A stretch of 64,000 nt of DNA from Necropsobacter rosorum. Its GTDB lineage: Bacteria; Pseudomonadota; Gammaproteobacteria; Enterobacterales; Pasteurellaceae. Both the position numbers and the translations under genes were made by a program. Every line of letters starts with the position of its first letter. Position 1 is the first letter of the stretch. The notes under the pieces were generated by a model, which saw only the letters and a program-made list of their open reading frames with translations, was not told where the DNA came from and ran no database searches. Positions 7,816-19,177 of this stretch are shown here, piece after piece. The stretch spans positions 91,796 through 155,795 of the forward strand of contig CCMQ01000004.1 in assembly GCA_000751835.1 (NCBI GenBank), in the 5' to 3' direction.

Positions 7816-10800
7816 TTATTTAAAAGCAACCCTTGCATTTCTAAACAACCGCATCCAGGCGCCGTCTTCGCTCCAGTCTGCCGGGTGCCAGGAGTTGCTG
7901 ACGGTGCGGAATACGCGTTCCGGGTGCGGCATCATAATAGCGATGCGACCGTCGGTATTGGATAAGGCGGTGATGCCGTCCACCGAACCGTTCGGGTTGG
8001 CAGGATAAGTTTCCGTCGGCTGTAGGTTGTTATTGATATATTGCGCCACAATCAGGTTCTGCTCGCGCAATTGCTGTAGCTGCTGCGCATGTTTAAATTC
8101 CGCCCGGCCTTCGCCATGAGATACCGCAATCGGCATATGGGAACCGTCCATGCCGGTAAACCATAGGGAGTTGCTGCGATTAATGCGGACTAAAGCGGCG
8201 CGGGCTTCGAAACGCTCTGATTTATTACACACAAAACGCGGCCAGGCCTGTGTGCCCGGAATAATATCGGTAAGGTTGGAAAGCATTTGGCAACCGTTAC
8301 ACACGCCTAACGCCAGTGTATTCGGGTTCTCGAAAAAGGCGGCGAATTGATCGCGAAGTGCGGTGTTAAATAAAATAGATTTCGCCCAGCCGCCGCCGGC
8401 ACCCAGTACGTCACCGTAGGAGAAGCCGCCGCAAGCCACCAGCGCGTTGAAATCCTGCAGATTCCGGCGAGCGGAATGCAAATCGCTCATGTGTACGTCA
8501 ACGGCTTCAAAACCGGCGCGATCAAACGCCGCCGCCATTTCCACATGGCTGTTGACCCCTTGTTCGCGCAGAATGGCGATACGCGGTCTGGCTCCGCTGG
8601 CAATATAAGGTGCGGCGATATCTTCGTTTATATCGTAGCTCAGATGCGCCGAGAAACCTTTGTCGGCAGGATCCTGCTTGGCGGCAAATTCCTGATCGGC
8701 GCATTCCGGATTATCGCGCAGGCGCTGCATTTGGTGAGTCAGTTCCGCCCAGATTGCGCGTAAGGCAGAACGTTTTTCCGCCAGCAGCACTTTGTTGCCG
8801 CGGGTAATTTCAAATTCATCCTCTTCGGTGACCGTGCCCAGTTCTTTGGTTAAATGAAGCAACCCATGCCGGCTCAACACGTCGCGAACCGCCGCTAAAT
8901 CGCTCTCCCGCACCTGAATGACCGCACCGAGCTCTTCACTAAACAGTACGCTCAGATCGTTATCACCCAACGCGCTGATATCCACGGACACGCCACAATG
9001 GCCGGCAAACGCCATTTCCGCCAGCGTGACCACCAACCCGCCGTCGGAACGGTCATGATAAGCCAATAATTTTTCCTGCCCTACCAGCGTTTGCATCGCA
9101 TTAAAAAAGCCTTTCAGCGTTTCGGCGCTGACGACATCCGCCGGCTTGTCGCCCAGTTGCCGATACACCTGCGCAAGTGCGGTGGCGCCCAGACGGTTTT
9201 TGCCCTCGCCCAGATCAATTAATAATAAACGGCTGCCGCCTTGATCGGTGCGTAATTGCGGCGTCACGGTTTTGCGCACATCTTCCACGCGGGCAAAGGC
9301 GCTGATGATTAAAGACAACGGCGCAGTAACGGATTTTTGTTCACCGTTTTCATGCCAGGTGGTTTTCATCGACATGGAATCTTTCCCCACCGGAATCGTC
9401 AAGCCGAGCTGCGGGCAAAGTTCCTCGCCCACCGCTTTGACCGCCGCATACAGCCCGGCATCTTCACCGCAGTGACCGGCGGCGGACATCCAGTTGGCGG
9501 ATAATTTAATTCGTTTGATATCGCCGATATCCGTAGCCGCGATATTGGTAATACTTTCCGCTACGGCCAAACGGGCGGAGGCGGCGAAATCCAGCAAGGC
9601 CACCGGCGCCCGCTCGCCCATTGACATTGCCTCGCCGTAATAGCTGTCCAGACTGGCGGTAGTCACCGCGCAGTCCGCCACCGGAATCTGCCACGGGCCG
9701 ACCATCTGATCGCGCGCCACCATGCCGGTAACCGAACGGTCGCCGATCGTAATCAGGAAGGTTTTTTCCGCCACCACAGGCAGACGCAATACCCGGTACA
9801 ACGCTTCCTGCACACCGATTTCATCTTGCAAAAGCGGCGGATTTTCCACCGCACTTGAGCGCACATCGCGGGTCATTTTCGGCGTTTTACCCAATAATAC
9901 GCCCATCGGCAAATCTATCGGATTATTGTCGAAATGCGCGTCATGCAACGTCAAATGCGCCTCACCCGTCGCTTCGCCGATGATGGCATAAGGTGCGCGT
10001 TCGCGGCGGCAAAGCTGTTCGAATACGGCTAATTTATCCGCCGCCACGGCCAGTACATAACGTTCCTGCGATTCGTTGCACCAGATTTCCAGCGGTGACA
10101 TGCCGCGTTCATCACATAAAATATTGCGCAGCTCAAATTTTCCGCCGCGCCCGCCGTCATGCACCAGCTCCGGCATGGCGTTGGATAAACCGCCGGCGCC
10201 CACATCATGAATAAAGGCGATCGGATTGTCTTCGCCCAGCTGCCAGCAGCGGTCGATCACCTCCTGACAACGGCGTTCCATTTCCGGATTGTCGCGCTGT
10301 ACAGAGGCGAAATCCAAGTCTTCTTTTGATTTGCCGGAAGCCATTGACGAGGCTGCGCCGCCGCCCAGACCGATATTCATTGCCGGTCCGCCAAGAACGA
10401 TCAGTTTCGCTCCGACCGGAATCTCGCCTTTTTGTACATGTTCGGCGCGGATGTTGCCGATACCGCCCGCCAGCATAATCGGTTTATGGTAGCCGCGCAC
10501 TTCTTCCCCGTTGAAGCTGTTGACTTTTTGTTCATAGGTACGGAAATAGCCGAGTAATGCCGGACGGCCGAATTCGTTGTTAAAGGCCGCACCGCCCAAT
10601 GGCCCGTCAATCATGATATCCAGCGCGGAAGCAATCCGGCTCGGTTTGGAGAGCGGCGCTTCCCAAGGCTGTTCAAAGCCCGGAATCAATAAGTTGGAAA
10701 CGGAAAAACCGACCAGTCCCGCTTTCGGTTTGGCGCCGCGGCCGGTGGCGCCTTCATCGCGGATTTCGCCGCCGGAACCGGTCGCCGCGCCCGGAAACGG

Positions 10801-11709
10801 CGAAATTGCCGTCGGGTGATTGTGGGTTTCCACTTTCATTAAAATATGCGCATCTTCATTATGATAACGATACTGTCCGTCCTGATCGGGGAAGAAACGG
10901 CCGACCTTGGAGCCTTCCATCACCGCGGCATTGTCTTTATACGCGGACAACACATAATCCGGTGTTTTTTCAAAGGTATTTTTAATCATTTTAAACAGGG
11001 ATTTTTGCTGCTTTTCGCCGTCAATCACCCAATCGGCGTTAAAAATTTTATGCCGGCAATGTTCCGAGTTAGCCTGCGCGAACATATACAGTTCAATATC
11101 GTGCGGATTGCGCCCAAGTGCGGTGAAATTTTCTACTAAATAATCGATTTCGTCCGCCGCCAGCGCCAACCCTAAATCCGCATTCGCCGCCACTAACGCC
11201 TGACGGCCGCCATTGAGAATATCCACCGTGGTAAAAGGTTTCGGCGCCTGATGCCGGAACAATACCTGCGCCTGTTCCGGCGTGCGGATCACCGTTTCCA
11301 TCATGCGGTCGTAAATATGGGAGACCAACTGCTGTTCTTCGGCCTCACTTAATGGGCGTGTCATATCAAAATAAAACGCCAGACCGCGTTCCAGCCGCAG
11401 CACTTTGTCCAAACCGCAGTTATGGGCGATATCCGTCGCTTTCGACGACCAGGAAGAAATCGTCCCCACCCGCGGGATCACAATAAAACACTCGCCGGTC
11501 GGTTCGTGCTGCGCCAGTGTCGGGCCGTATTGCAATAACCGGGTCAGTTTCTGCGTTTCATCGGCATTCAGCGCCTCGCTCAGTTCGGCAAAATGCAAAT
11601 ATTCCGCATAGCAGGATTTAACCGGCAAGTCGGCTTTCTGGAAACGTTGCGCTAAGTGATTTAAACGGAATGAAGACAAAGCGGGTGAACCGCGGAAAAC
11701 CTGTAACAT
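7816..11709 (-). CDS. purL: Phosphoribosylformylglycinamidine synthase (FGAM synthase)
   Basis: This 1297-residue enzyme catalyses the ATP- and glutamine-dependent conversion of FGAR to FGAM, the fourth step of purine synthesis. It is the large single-chain form. Visible parts are the N-terminal domain, the linker, two AIR-synthetase-like halves ([35 protein letters not shown]) and the C-terminal glutamine amidotransferase with the nucleophilic Cys in [12 protein letters not shown] and the His-Glu end [10 protein letters not shown]. Its length matches E. coli PurL. A PurR box lies 65-80 bases upstream, so it should be repressed by purines. It forms its own transcription unit ending in the palindrome at 7777-7806. 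Confidence 0.98.
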   Translation of the reverse strand: MLQVFRGSPALSSFRLNHLAQRFQKADLPVKSCYAEYLHFAELSEALNADETQKLTRLLQYGPTLAQHEPTGECFIVIPRVGTISSWSSKATDIAHNCGLDKVLRLERGLAFYFDMTRPLSEAEEQQLVSHIYDRMMETVIRTPEQAQVLFRHQAPKPFTTVDILNGGRQALVAANADLGLALAADEIDYLVENFTALGRNPHDIELYMFAQANSEHCRHKIFNADWVIDGEKQQKSLFKMIKNTFEKTPDYVLSAYKDNAAVMEGSKVGRFFPDQDGQYRYHNEDAHILMKVETHNHPTAISPFPGAATGSGGEIRDEGATGRGAKPKAGLVGFSVSNLLIPGFEQPWEAPLSKPSRIASALDIMIDGPLGGAAFNNEFGRPALLGYFRTYEQKVNSFNGEEVRGYHKPIMLAGGIGNIRAEHVQKGEIPVGAKLIVLGGPAMNIGLGGGAASSMASGKSKEDLDFASVQRDNPEMERRCQEVIDRCWQLGEDNPIAFIHDVGAGGLSNAMPELVHDGGRGGKFELRNILCDERGMSPLEIWCNESQERYVLAVAADKLAVFEQLCRRERAPYAIIGEATGEAHLTLHDAHFDNNPIDLPMGVLLGKTPKMTRDVRSSAVENPPLLQDEIGVQEALYRVLRLPVVAEKTFLITIGDRSVTGMVARDQMVGPWQIPVADCAVTTASLDSYYGEAMSMGERAPVALLDFAASARLAVAESITNIAATDIGDIKRIKLSANWMSAAGHCGEDAGLYAAVKAVGEELCPQLGLTIPVGKDSMSMKTTWHENGEQKSVTAPLSLIISAFARVEDVRKTVTPQLRTDQGGSRLLLIDLGEGKNRLGATALAQVYRQLGDKPADVVSAETLKGFFNAMQTLVGQEKLLAYHDRSDGGLVVTLAEMAFAGHCGVSVDISALGDNDLSVLFSEELGAVIQVRESDLAAVRDVLSRHGLLHLTKELGTVTEEDEFEITRGNKVLLAEKRSALRAIWAELTHQMQRLRDNPECADQEFAAKQDPADKGFSAHLSYDINEDIAAPYIASGARPRIAILREQGVNSHVEMAAAFDRAGFEAVDVHMSDLHSARRNLQDFNALVACGGFSYGDVLGAGGGWAKSILFNTALRDQFAAFFENPNTLALGVCNGCQMLSNLTDIIPGTQAWPRFVCNKSERFEARAALVRINRSNSLWFTGMDGSHMPIAVSHGEGRAEFKHAQQLQQLREQNLIVAQYINNNLQPTETYPANPNGSVDGITALSNTDGRIAIMMPHPERVFRTVSNSWHPADWSEDGAWMRLFRNARVAFK

Positions 11710-11773
11710 AAACTTTTTACCATGGGTTAGAGTTGAGAAAAAACGGGCATATTATAAAGGAATTTAAACGGAA

Positions 11774-11789
11774 ACGAAAACGTTTGCGC
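11774..11789 (-). promoter_or_regulatory. PurR operator upstream of purL
   Basis: On the minus strand this 16-mer reads GCGCAAACGTTTTCGT, which differs only at the first base from the strong PurR box ACGCAAACGTTTTCGT. It sits 65-80 bases before the purL start, where a hypoxanthine/guanine-responsive PurR operator is expected. Confidence 0.85.
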
Positions 11790-11798
11790 CGCATAATA

Positions 11799-11832
11799 GA
11801 AAAAACGCCCTTATTTCTCAACAAGGGCGTTT
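11799..11832 (-). terminator. Terminator of the dusB-fis operon
   Basis: On the minus strand AAACGCCCTT (11832-11823) pairs with AAGGGCGTTT (11812-11803) over ten bases, followed by a run of T residues. It lies just after the fis stop and before the purL promoter region. Confidence 0.9.
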
Positions 11833-11850
11833 CGGCATACCGGCTGGCAA

Positions 11851-12150
11851 TTAACCCATACCGTATTTTTTTAATTTTTTGCGCAAGGTACCGCGGTTGA
11901 TACCTAACATGGTTGCCGCACGGGTTTGATTACCGCGGGTATATTGCATAACCATATCCAGCATAGGGTGTTCAACTTCCGCTAAAACCAATTCATAAAG
12001 ATCGTTCACATCCTGACCGTCTAACTGTGATAAATAGTTTCTTAACGCCTGTTTCACTGAATCGCGCAGCGGTTTGTTGGTGACCTGAGATTGTGAATTT
12101 AAAACTGAAACCGTTAACGCTTCAGCCGGATTACGTTGTTGTTCTAACAT
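11851..12150 (-). CDS. fis: DNA-binding protein Fis
   Basis: Fis is a nucleoid-associated protein that bends DNA, activates rRNA promoters and assists site-specific recombination. The 99-residue product matches the family length. The C-terminal helix-turn-helix is clear ([20 protein letters not shown]) and the central dimerisation helices precede it ([20 protein letters not shown]). The N-terminal arm [19 protein letters not shown] corresponds to the beta-hairpin that contacts recombinases. Its start overlaps the 3' end of dusB by seven bases, so the pair is co-transcribed as in enterobacteria, where growth phase controls the operon. Confidence 0.98.
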   Translation of the reverse strand: MLEQQRNPAEALTVSVLNSQSQVTNKPLRDSVKQALRNYLSQLDGQDVNDLYELVLAEVEHPMLDMVMQYTRGNQTRAATMLGINRGTLRKKLKKYGMG

Positions 12151-13127
12151 GTCTCTCTATCCAATTGAATCAAATTAAAATAATCTTCCAATGCCGCGAG
12201 CTGCCCTGCGGCTGTCGTAATGGCATTAAAAGTCTGTTTAAAACCGGAATTAGGTTGAATTCCCTGTAAATACCAAGCCACATGCTTGCGTGCTATGCGA
12301 TACCCTTTTTCCTCGCCGTAAAACCGGTGAAGCGCACGGATATGGTGCAAAATCACACCGCACTTTTCCGCTAAACTTGGTGGTGAAACTATCGAATCCG
12401 CTTCAACTAAAGCCGCCACCGATTGAAAAATCCATGGGTTGCCCAGTGCGCCGCGTCCGATCATGATTGCATCCGCACCGGTATAATTAAGCACATCCAA
12501 TGCTTTACGGGCGGATGTAATATCGCCGTTTGCGATAACCGGAATAGAAACCTGCCGCTTCACCGCGCCGATATTGTCGTATTCAGCCTCCCCTTCAAAT
12601 AAACATTCACGGGTACGCCCGTGAACGGTTAAAGCCTGAATACCGGATTGCTCCGCTATTTTCGCGATTTGCACGCAATTTCTGTTTTTCCGATCCCAGC
12701 CTGTTCTGATTTTTAGTGTTACAGGCACATTCACAGCATTAACGACCGCTTCAAGGATCCGTCGAACCAAATCGGGATATTGCAACAGTGCCGAACCGGC
12801 CATTCTGCGATTTACCTTCTTGGCGGGGCAGCCCATATTAATATCAATAATCTGCGCCCCGTACTCGACGTTTACTCGCGCCGCCTGTGCCATTTCATCG
12901 GGATCGGCTCCCGCTATCTGTACGGCATTTATCCCTGCATCCTGATGATGAGACAGACGCAGTTTCGACTTTTCGGTATGCCAGACCTGAGGATTGGCCG
13001 ACATCATTTCGGAATAAGTCAGACCTGCGCCGTAACGGGCGCAAATCCGCCGGAATGGTTGGTCGGTAATGCCTGCCATCGGCGCGAGAAGAACACGGTT
13101 TTTCAACTGATAAGATCCAATCCGCAT
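12144..13127 (-). CDS. dusB: tRNA-dihydrouridine synthase B
   Basis: DusB reduces specific uridines in the tRNA D-loop using FMN and NADPH. The 327-residue protein has the TIM-barrel start [18 protein letters not shown], the signature [19 protein letters not shown] containing the catalytic Cys, and the FMN phosphate-binding part [18 protein letters not shown]-terminal helical tRNA-binding domain includes ARKHVAWYL. It is the first gene of the dusB-fis operon and overlaps fis. A 208-base AT-rich gap separates it from prmA upstream, consistent with its own promoter. Confidence 0.97.
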   Translation of the reverse strand: MRIGSYQLKNRVLLAPMAGITDQPFRRICARYGAGLTYSEMMSANPQVWHTEKSKLRLSHHQDAGINAVQIAGADPDEMAQAARVNVEYGAQIIDINMGCPAKKVNRRMAGSALLQYPDLVRRILEAVVNAVNVPVTLKIRTGWDRKNRNCVQIAKIAEQSGIQALTVHGRTRECLFEGEAEYDNIGAVKRQVSIPVIANGDITSARKALDVLNYTGADAIMIGRGALGNPWIFQSVAALVEADSIVSPPSLAEKCGVILHHIRALHRFYGEEKGYRIARKHVAWYLQGIQPNSGFKQTFNAITTAAGQLAALEDYFNLIQLDRETC

Positions 13128-13335
13128 TTTTCACTTCCCCGTTACACGCTAATCCAATCAAAGCCGGACATGCCGTTCGCCGCCTATCCGGCGACAAGGC
13201 GTGCTATCATACGCACTTTTACCCCATTTGAAAAGCATATTTTTTATACAAAATATAATTTTTTTTCAATTGTTTAACCGATGTCTAAATTTCGATAAAT
13301 TAATTGCTAAAAAATAGACGGCGGGCTTGACAAGG

Positions 13336-14217
13336 TCAGTTTAATTTCCCCGTAATCCGGCACCATTCTTCTCTTACTTCGACAGGCGCAAGCGTAAAAC
13401 GTTCGGCATAGGTTTCACACACTGACGATGCCTGAGTTTGCAAAATGCCGGATAAACAAAGCAGCCCGTTCGGTTTTACCAATTGACGGATAACGGGATA
13501 CAATTCTTTCAGCGGCCCGGCCAGAATATTAGCCACCACCACATCCGCCTTTAACTCCGCCGGTTGATCCGAGGCTAAAAACAGCTGCAGCCGCTCAGCC
13601 ACGCCGTTGTGCTGCGCATTATTGCGGCTGGCCAAAATCGCCTGCGGATCGATGTCGATGCCCACCGCACTTTGCGCCCCCAGTTTCAAGGCGGCAATGG
13701 CCAGAATCCCGGAACCACAGCCGAAATCGATCACCGTTTTAGCGCGTAAATCCAAACCGTCCAGCCATTCCAGACACAAAGCAGTGGTCGGATGTGTGCC
13801 CGTGCCGAACGCCAAGCCGGGATCCAGCATCACATTCACCGCCGTGTCATCCGGCACTTCGCGCCAACTCGGACAAATCCACAGACGCTGACCAAAACGC
13901 ATCGGATGAAAATTATCCATCCACGCGCGTTCCCAGTCTTTATCTTCAATTTGCTCAATCTTATAGGCGAATCCTGCCGGCAGCAGCTCGCTTTGTTCAA
14001 GTGCGGTTAAAATTTGCCGCATATCGGTTTCGGCATCAAATAACGCCATAATATCCGTATTGCCCCACAGGCGGGTTTCGCCCGGCAGCGGTTCAAAAAT
14101 CGGCGTATCCTGACTGTCCATAAAGGTCACGGACACCGCGCCGATAGCCTGTAAATAATCACTGATGCGTTCCGCCATCTGATCCGTGCTGTTTAAACGG
14201 ATTTGTACCCAAGCCAT
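13336..14217 (-). CDS. prmA: Ribosomal protein L11 methyltransferase
   Basis: PrmA trimethylates several amino groups on ribosomal protein L11 using S-adenosylmethionine. The 293-residue product has an N-terminal substrate-recognition domain (about 1-55) and a Rossmann methyltransferase domain with motif [21 protein letters not shown] and the post-I acid in [25 protein letters not shown], diagnostic for PrmA, precedes motif I. Length equals the E. coli enzyme. It is the last gene of the yhdT-panF-hydrolase-prmA unit, eight bases after the hydrolase gene; the panF-prmA association is conserved. Confidence 0.97.
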   Translation of the reverse strand: MAWVQIRLNSTDQMAERISDYLQAIGAVSVTFMDSQDTPIFEPLPGETRLWGNTDIMALFDAETDMRQILTALEQSELLPAGFAYKIEQIEDKDWERAWMDNFHPMRFGQRLWICPSWREVPDDTAVNVMLDPGLAFGTGTHPTTALCLEWLDGLDLRAKTVIDFGCGSGILAIAALKLGAQSAVGIDIDPQAILASRNNAQHNGVAERLQLFLASDQPAELKADVVVANILAGPLKELYPVIRQLVKPNGLLCLSGILQTQASSVCETYAERFTLAPVEVREEWCRITGKLN

Positions 14218-14225
14218 TGTTTATC

Positions 14226-14771
14226 CTATTTGTTTACCAACTCGTTGATTAATTTTAATAGCGACGGAAATTCGGTGCAGCCTTCACGATCCACGAAATG
14301 CCCGCCACGCGGCAGACGAATATACACTGCCTGCAAATGTTTTGCCAGTGCATCACTATAGGTATGCGGCACTACACTATCGTCCAGTGCCGAAATGACA
14401 TAAGCCGGAAACGGCATGCAGGGCGGCGCAATGGCATACAGATTGGAAAACGGCGTTAATTCCGCCAGCCCTTCTACCGGTTGATAAAAACCGGAGACAA
14501 AAATCGCCGCCCGCGGCCGGGCATAGTTAAAGGCCAGAAAATTCAATACCGCAATCGCCCCCAGACTGTGCCCGATGATGATCGTCTCGTCATCCATCTT
14601 CACATTTTGCTTTAAATAATCCAACCATTGTTGTGCATTCGGCGTCTCCGCATTCGGCATAGCCAGAATATGACATTCCATCCCCCTAGCGGCCAATTGC
14701 TGCGCCAACCACGGAAACCAGTGTTTATCCGGATTGGCGCGATAACCGTGTACGATATAAACTTTGCGCAT
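14226..14771 (-). CDS. RBBP9/YdeN-type alpha/beta serine hydrolase
   Basis: The 181-residue protein is a compact alpha/beta hydrolase. It begins KVYIVHGYRANPDKHWFPWL, as in the RBBP9/YdeN family. The nucleophile elbow is IIIGHSLGAIA with Ser69, the acid is probably Asp130 or Asp131 in SALDDSVVP, and the base is His158 in RGGHFV. The physiological substrate is not known for bacterial members. The gene lies between panF (12 bases upstream) and prmA (8 bases downstream) and is probably co-transcribed with them. It has no signal peptide and should be cytoplasmic. Confidence 0.85.
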   Translation of the reverse strand: MRKVYIVHGYRANPDKHWFPWLAQQLAARGMECHILAMPNAETPNAQQWLDYLKQNVKMDDETIIIGHSLGAIAVLNFLAFNYARPRAAIFVSGFYQPVEGLAELTPFSNLYAIAPPCMPFPAYVISALDDSVVPHTYSDALAKHLQAVYIRLPRGGHFVDREGCTEFPSLLKLINELVNK

Positions 14772-14783
14772 ACTGTCTCCCTT

Positions 14784-16220
14784 TTATTGACTTACATTGC
14801 ATTTTCTTTCGCCGATTTTATTGGCAAGTAAAAAGGCCAGCAAGCCGAATACCAATGACGGCACGATAGCATGAAAATGGAATAATTTAATGCCGGCAGT
14901 GGTGAGTGCGATATAGCTGCCTAATCCCACCACCATTGAACCGATAGCGCCGTACGCATTGGCTTTCTGCCAGTACAGCCCTAACACGATAACCCATAAA
15001 AACGCCGCTTCCAGCCCGCCGAAGGCAAACAGGTTGAGCCAGATAATCATATCTGGCGGGTTCAAGGCCGCCACAATCAACAGTGCGGTCAGCCCCAGCG
15101 TAATTAACGATGAAAAACGGCCGATTTTTTTCTGATCCCTCGCCCTTTCCGGCTTCGCCGACAAATATAAATCCTTCACGAAAATGGAGGAAGACTGAAT
15201 CAGTTGCGCATCAATGGTGGACATAATCGCCGACATCGGTGCCGCCAGAAAAATTCCCGCCACAATCGGCGGCAACACCTGCAACATCAACGTCGGAATC
15301 ACCTGATCCGGCACGGTTAAATCGGGAATAATCGCTTTGCCCAGCGCACCGGCCAAATGCATGCCCAGCATAATCACGGATAGCACGGCCGTGCCGATCA
15401 GCATACCGCGATGCAGGGCTTTGCTGTCCTTAAACGCCATGCAGCGCACCGCCGTATGCGGCAGCCCCACCACCCCGAAACACACCAGAATCCAGAAAGA
15501 AGCCATAAACTGGAAATCCAGCATGTCATTCGGGCCGTAAGGCGTGACCAGTTCTGGATTAATTTCCGTTAATTTTTGCACCGCACTTTCCACCCCGCCG
15601 GCGGCATAAATCGTGCCGACCAGCAGAATAACGGTGCCTAAAATCATTACCGTGCCCTGAATCGTGTCGGTCAGCACCACCGCACGAAAACCGCCGATAA
15701 AGGTATAAAGCCCGACGGTTAAGGCAAAAATCAGCAAAGATTGGGTATAACCGATACCGATTGAGGTTTCCAGTAATCGCGCACCGCCGATAAACTGCAC
15801 CGTCATCGCGGCAAAAAAGGCGATTAACAGCGCCAGCCCTGCGATCCAGACCAGATATTTATTTTTATAGCGATACAATAGCAGGTCATTGATGGTCAAG
15901 GCATTGGTTTCGCGGGAAAGCAAGGCGAATTTTTTGCCCAGCGCGCCCAACGCCAGCCAGACCGCCGGCACTTGAATCATCGCCAGCAACACCCAGCCCA
16001 AACCGAACTTATATGCCGCCCCCGGCCCGCCGATAAACGAACTGGCGCTGGCATAGGTGGAGGCTGTCGTCATCGCCAGCACGAAACCGGTCATTGAACG
16101 GTTGCCCACATAATATTCGGTTAAAAAATCGCCTTTGGTGCGTTTTACATAAGCGTAAAGCGCCGCACCGAAAATAAAGGTCAGATAAATGACCAGCGGA
16201 AGCACAATGCCTAAATTCAT
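14784..16220 (-). CDS. panF: Sodium/pantothenate symporter
   Basis: PanF imports pantothenate, the precursor of coenzyme A, with sodium. The 478-residue protein belongs to the sodium:solute symporter family and shows about 13 hydrophobic segments, ending shortly before the C-terminus. Family features include TTASTYASASSFIGGPGAAY near residues 52-71 and the SSF motif region GFRAVVLTDTIQG. Its start overlaps yhdT by four bases, and the yhdT-panF-prmA order matches E. coli, which supports the specific assignment over other symporters of the family. Confidence 0.93.
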   Translation of the reverse strand: MNLGIVLPLVIYLTFIFGAALYAYVKRTKGDFLTEYYVGNRSMTGFVLAMTTASTYASASSFIGGPGAAYKFGLGWVLLAMIQVPAVWLALGALGKKFALLSRETNALTINDLLLYRYKNKYLVWIAGLALLIAFFAAMTVQFIGGARLLETSIGIGYTQSLLIFALTVGLYTFIGGFRAVVLTDTIQGTVMILGTVILLVGTIYAAGGVESAVQKLTEINPELVTPYGPNDMLDFQFMASFWILVCFGVVGLPHTAVRCMAFKDSKALHRGMLIGTAVLSVIMLGMHLAGALGKAIIPDLTVPDQVIPTLMLQVLPPIVAGIFLAAPMSAIMSTIDAQLIQSSSIFVKDLYLSAKPERARDQKKIGRFSSLITLGLTALLIVAALNPPDMIIWLNLFAFGGLEAAFLWVIVLGLYWQKANAYGAIGSMVVGLGSYIALTTAGIKLFHFHAIVPSLVFGLLAFLLANKIGERKCNVSQ

Positions 16221-16486
16221 TGATCTTCCCCCGCCGTGTTGTCATGTTCAAGCGGAATATCCTGATAGACGATCTTAATCACCCAATAGGCGACGACAAT
16301 AAATAAAACCGGCAAATAAAAACAGGATAATTCAAACCATAACGGAAAACCGACAGGCCCGCGGGTATCCTGCGGCAAATAAGCGCACAGACACCAGCCG
16401 ATCACATACAGCACCGTTAATCCCAGCGCCCAGCGGGCTTCTTTAGCCGCCTGGCGATAACGCGGATCATTTTTCATTTTTGTCAT
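16217..16486 (-). CDS. yhdT: YhdT family small membrane protein
   Basis: The 89-residue product has two clear membrane segments (about 19-36, GLTVLYVIGWCLCAYL, and about 52-69, CFYLPVLFIVVAYWVIKI) joined by a loop with PLWFELS. This matches the YhdT/DUF997 family, which almost always precedes panF and may be an accessory subunit. It overlaps the panF start by four bases. The accBC terminator separates it from accC, so the yhdT operon must have its own promoter in that 74-base gap or receive read-through. Confidence 0.9.
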   Translation of the reverse strand: MTKMKNDPRYRQAAKEARWALGLTVLYVIGWCLCAYLPQDTRGPVGFPLWFELSCFYLPVLFIVVAYWVIKIVYQDIPLEHDNTAGEDQ

Positions 16487-16516
16487 ACTCTGTGGTTTTA
16501 GTACTCATTTTCGCAT

Positions 16517-16552
16517 AAAAAAATCCCTCCCTCCGTCACCGGAGGAAGGGAA
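16517..16552 (-). terminator. Strong terminator after accC
   Basis: On the minus strand a stem built from CCCTTCCTCCG and CGGAGGGAGGG around GTGA is followed directly by ATTTTTTTA. It begins a few bases after the accC stop and is the strongest terminator-like structure in this half of the window. Confidence 0.9.
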
Positions 16553-16560
16553 ATTCAACA

Positions 16561-17907
16561 TCAATCCCGCATACCTAGTTTCTTTTCCAGGTAGTGAATA
16601 TTGGTGCCGCCCTGCTGGAAGTTTTTATCCTCCAGAATTAATTCATGCAGCGGAATATTGGTTTTAATTCCGCTGATAATGGTTTCCGCCAAGGCATTTT
16701 GCATGCGGCGAATCGCTACTTCACGGCTATCGCCGTAAGTGATGAGTTTCGCAATCATGGAATCGTAATGCGGCGGCACGGTATAACCGGCATACACATG
16801 GGAATCCCAACGCACACCCAAACCGCCCGGCGAGTGCAAATGGGTGACTTTACCCGGCGACGGCAGGAAAGTATTCGGATCTTCGGCGTTGATCCGGCAT
16901 TCGATCGCATGCCCTCTCACTTTGATATCCTCCTGTTTAAAGGAAATCGGCAACCCGGCGGCAATCCGCAGCTGCTCTTTCACCAGATCCACACCGGTGA
17001 TCATTTCCGTCACCGGATGTTCCACCTGAATACGGGTATTCATTTCAATGAAATAAAATTCGCCGTTTTCGTATAAAAATTCAAACGTGCCGGCACCGCG
17101 ATAGCCGATTTCCACACAGGCTTTGGCACAGCGGGAACCGATATCGCGCCGAATTTCCTCGGAAATCCCCGGCGCCGGCGCTTCTTCCACCACTTTCTGA
17201 TGGCGGCGCTGCATGGAACAGTCGCGCTCGGCCAGATACACCGCATTGCCATGCGTATCCGCCAGTACCTGAATTTCCACATGGCGCGGATTTTCCAGAT
17301 ATTTTTCCATATACACCATGTCATTATTAAACGCCGCTTTGGCTTCCGCTTTAGTCATGGCAATGGATTCTTCCAACGCACTTTCGCTGCGCACCACGCG
17401 CATACCGCGCCCGCCACCGCCACCGGAGGCTTTGATAATAACCGGATAACCGATGCGTTTGGCAATCTCTTTATTTTTCGCCATATCGCTGCCCACCGGG
17501 CCGTCAGAGCCCGGCACGCACGGCACGCCGGCTTTTTTCATGGCATGAATGGCGGACACTTTATCGCCCATTAAACGGATAACTTCCGCAGTCGGCCCGA
17601 TAAAAATAAAGCCGGAGCGTTCCACCTGTTCAGCAAAATCGGCGTTTTCCGACAAAAAGCCATAGCCCGGATGAATGGCATCGGCGCCGGTCACTTCCGC
17701 GGCGGCAATAATCGCCGGAATATTCAAATAACTTTTGGCAGACGGCGCCGGCCCAATGCACACTGTTTCATCCGCCAGCAGAACGTGTTTCAGTTCGCGG
17801 TCCGCCGTAGAATGTATCGCGACGGTTTTAATCCCGAGTTCTTTACAGGCGCGCAGAATACGCAATGCAATTTCGCCGCGGTTAGCAATAACAACTTTTT
17901 CTAACAT
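16561..17907 (-). CDS. accC: Biotin carboxylase, acetyl-CoA carboxylase subunit
   Basis: AccC carboxylates biotin on BCCP with ATP and bicarbonate, the first half-reaction of fatty-acid synthesis. The 448-residue protein has the N-terminal fold [20 protein letters not shown], the glycine-rich ATP-grasp loop [14 protein letters not shown], and [17 protein letters not shown] containing catalytic residues. Length equals the E. coli enzyme. It follows accB by 58 bases in the usual accBC operon and ends at a strong terminator. Confidence 0.98.
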   Translation of the reverse strand: MLEKVVIANRGEIALRILRACKELGIKTVAIHSTADRELKHVLLADETVCIGPAPSAKSYLNIPAIIAAAEVTGADAIHPGYGFLSENADFAEQVERSGFIFIGPTAEVIRLMGDKVSAIHAMKKAGVPCVPGSDGPVGSDMAKNKEIAKRIGYPVIIKASGGGGGRGMRVVRSESALEESIAMTKAEAKAAFNNDMVYMEKYLENPRHVEIQVLADTHGNAVYLAERDCSMQRRHQKVVEEAPAPGISEEIRRDIGSRCAKACVEIGYRGAGTFEFLYENGEFYFIEMNTRIQVEHPVTEMITGVDLVKEQLRIAAGLPISFKQEDIKVRGHAIECRINAEDPNTFLPSPGKVTHLHSPGGLGVRWDSHVYAGYTVPPHYDSMIAKLITYGDSREVAIRRMQNALAETIISGIKTNIPLHELILEDKNFQQGGTNIHYLEKKLGMRD

Positions 17908-17965
17908 AAGAATTTACTCTTAGCATATTGTCGCAGGGCGAAAGATGCCCTACGAAAAGAATGGA

Positions 17966-18424
17966 TTATTCGATGACGATCAATGGCTCGTCAAATTCAA
18001 CCGGCTCACCATCATTAACCAGAATCGCTTTTACCACGCCCGCTTTATCGGCTTCAATGCGGTTCATCATTTTCATCGCTTCAACGATACACAGCGCATC
18101 ACCGATTTTCACCGACTGGCCGAGTTCGACAAACACTTTGGCATCCGGGCTCGGGCTGCGGTAAAACGTGCCCACCATCGGCGAACGCACGATATGTCCG
18201 CTTAATTCTTCAGCCGCCGCCGGTGTTGGTGTTGGCGTTGCCGGCGCGGACGGTGCCGGTGCAGGCGAGGCAACCGGTGCGGCCGGCACGGTATATTGCA
18301 CCGCCGCTGCCGCCGGTGTACCGCGGTTAATGCGCACGGATTCTTCGCCTTCGGAAATTTCAAGCTCCATAATGCCCGATTCTTCCACTAATTCGATCAG
18401 TTTTTTAATTTTACGAATGTCCAT
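17966..18424 (-). CDS. accB: Biotin carboxyl carrier protein of acetyl-CoA carboxylase
   Basis: BCCP carries the biotin that is carboxylated by AccC and delivers it to the carboxyltransferase. The 152-residue product starts [18 protein letters not shown]. An Ala/Pro/Thr-rich flexible linker spans about 45-75, and the C-terminal lipoyl-like domain carries the biotinylation motif EAMKMMN. The in-frame start at 18460 would add 12 residues absent from the family, so I use the ATG at 18424, which has an AGGAAATC ribosome binding site. An uptake-signal pair, one copy imperfect, lies in the 153-base gap to aroQ. Confidence 0.97.
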   Translation of the reverse strand: MDIRKIKKLIELVEESGIMELEISEGEESVRINRGTPAAAAVQYTVPAAPVASPAPAPSAPATPTPTPAAAEELSGHIVRSPMVGTFYRSPSPDAKVFVELGQSVKIGDALCIVEAMKMMNRIEADKAGVVKAILVNDGEPVEFDEPLIVIE

Positions 18425-18577
18425 AATGATTTCCTGAAATACTAAAAAATTCGACCGCACTTTTTCATCAAAGATGACAAACAGACAAAAGTGCAGTGGG
18501 TTAAAATGCTATTCCGCTCGGAAGATTACCTGAAAATCACGCTGTTGGCGATAAAATTCTGTTAAATTCGTTAAAAT

Positions 18578-19039
18578 TCAGGCTAATTTCGCTTTTTTCG
18601 CTAAATAATCCAGCGCATAGTGCAGGGCAAATTCATAACCCTGCGCGCCCAATCCGCAAATCACCCCCTCGGCGATATCGCTGAAATAGGAATGATGACG
18701 GAAAACCTCGCGTTGATGAATATTGGATAAATGCACCTCCACAAACGGAATGGCAACCGCCAGCAATGCATCGCGCAGCGCAACGCTGGTGTGGGTATAG
18801 GCCGCGGGATTAAACAGAATAAAATCAATTTGCCCGACACTTTGATGGATTTTCTCGATCAGTTTTTCTTCGCTGTTTGCCTGAAAGCAGCTCAACACCG
18901 CCTGATGCCGCGCCGCCAGTTGCTGCATATGCGCTTCGATCGCCGCCAGCGTCATACTGCCGTAATGCTGAGGTTCGCGTTTTCCCAACATATTCAAATT
19001 CGGGCCGTTTAATAACAAAATTCGTGCCGATTGCGACAT
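18578..19039 (-). CDS. aroQ: Type II 3-dehydroquinate dehydratase
   Basis: This shikimate-pathway enzyme dehydrates 3-dehydroquinate to 3-dehydroshikimate. The 153-residue protein has the type II start [21 protein letters not shown] with the catalytic Arg and Tyr, the [16 protein letters not shown] segment and the conserved [11 protein letters not shown]. Type II enzymes are dodecamers of about 150 residues. The gene is upstream of accBC, as in other gamma-proteobacteria, with a gap that may carry the accBC promoter. Confidence 0.97.
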   Translation of the reverse strand: MSQSARILLLNGPNLNMLGKREPQHYGSMTLAAIEAHMQQLAARHQAVLSCFQANSEEKLIEKIHQSVGQIDFILFNPAAYTHTSVALRDALLAVAIPFVEVHLSNIHQREVFRHHSYFSDIAEGVICGLGAQGYEFALHYALDYLAKKAKLA

Positions 19040-19177
19040 AATCCTATCCTTTTTCTTTCAAATTGCTGCATTATAGCCTTTTTCTGCCAAACTGCAGTAA
19101 GCCGAATGCTGGTCAAACCAATGGAATGTCCGGCGTTTTTGCTGACGCCGGCAATCAATACGCCTGCGGCATTGCGC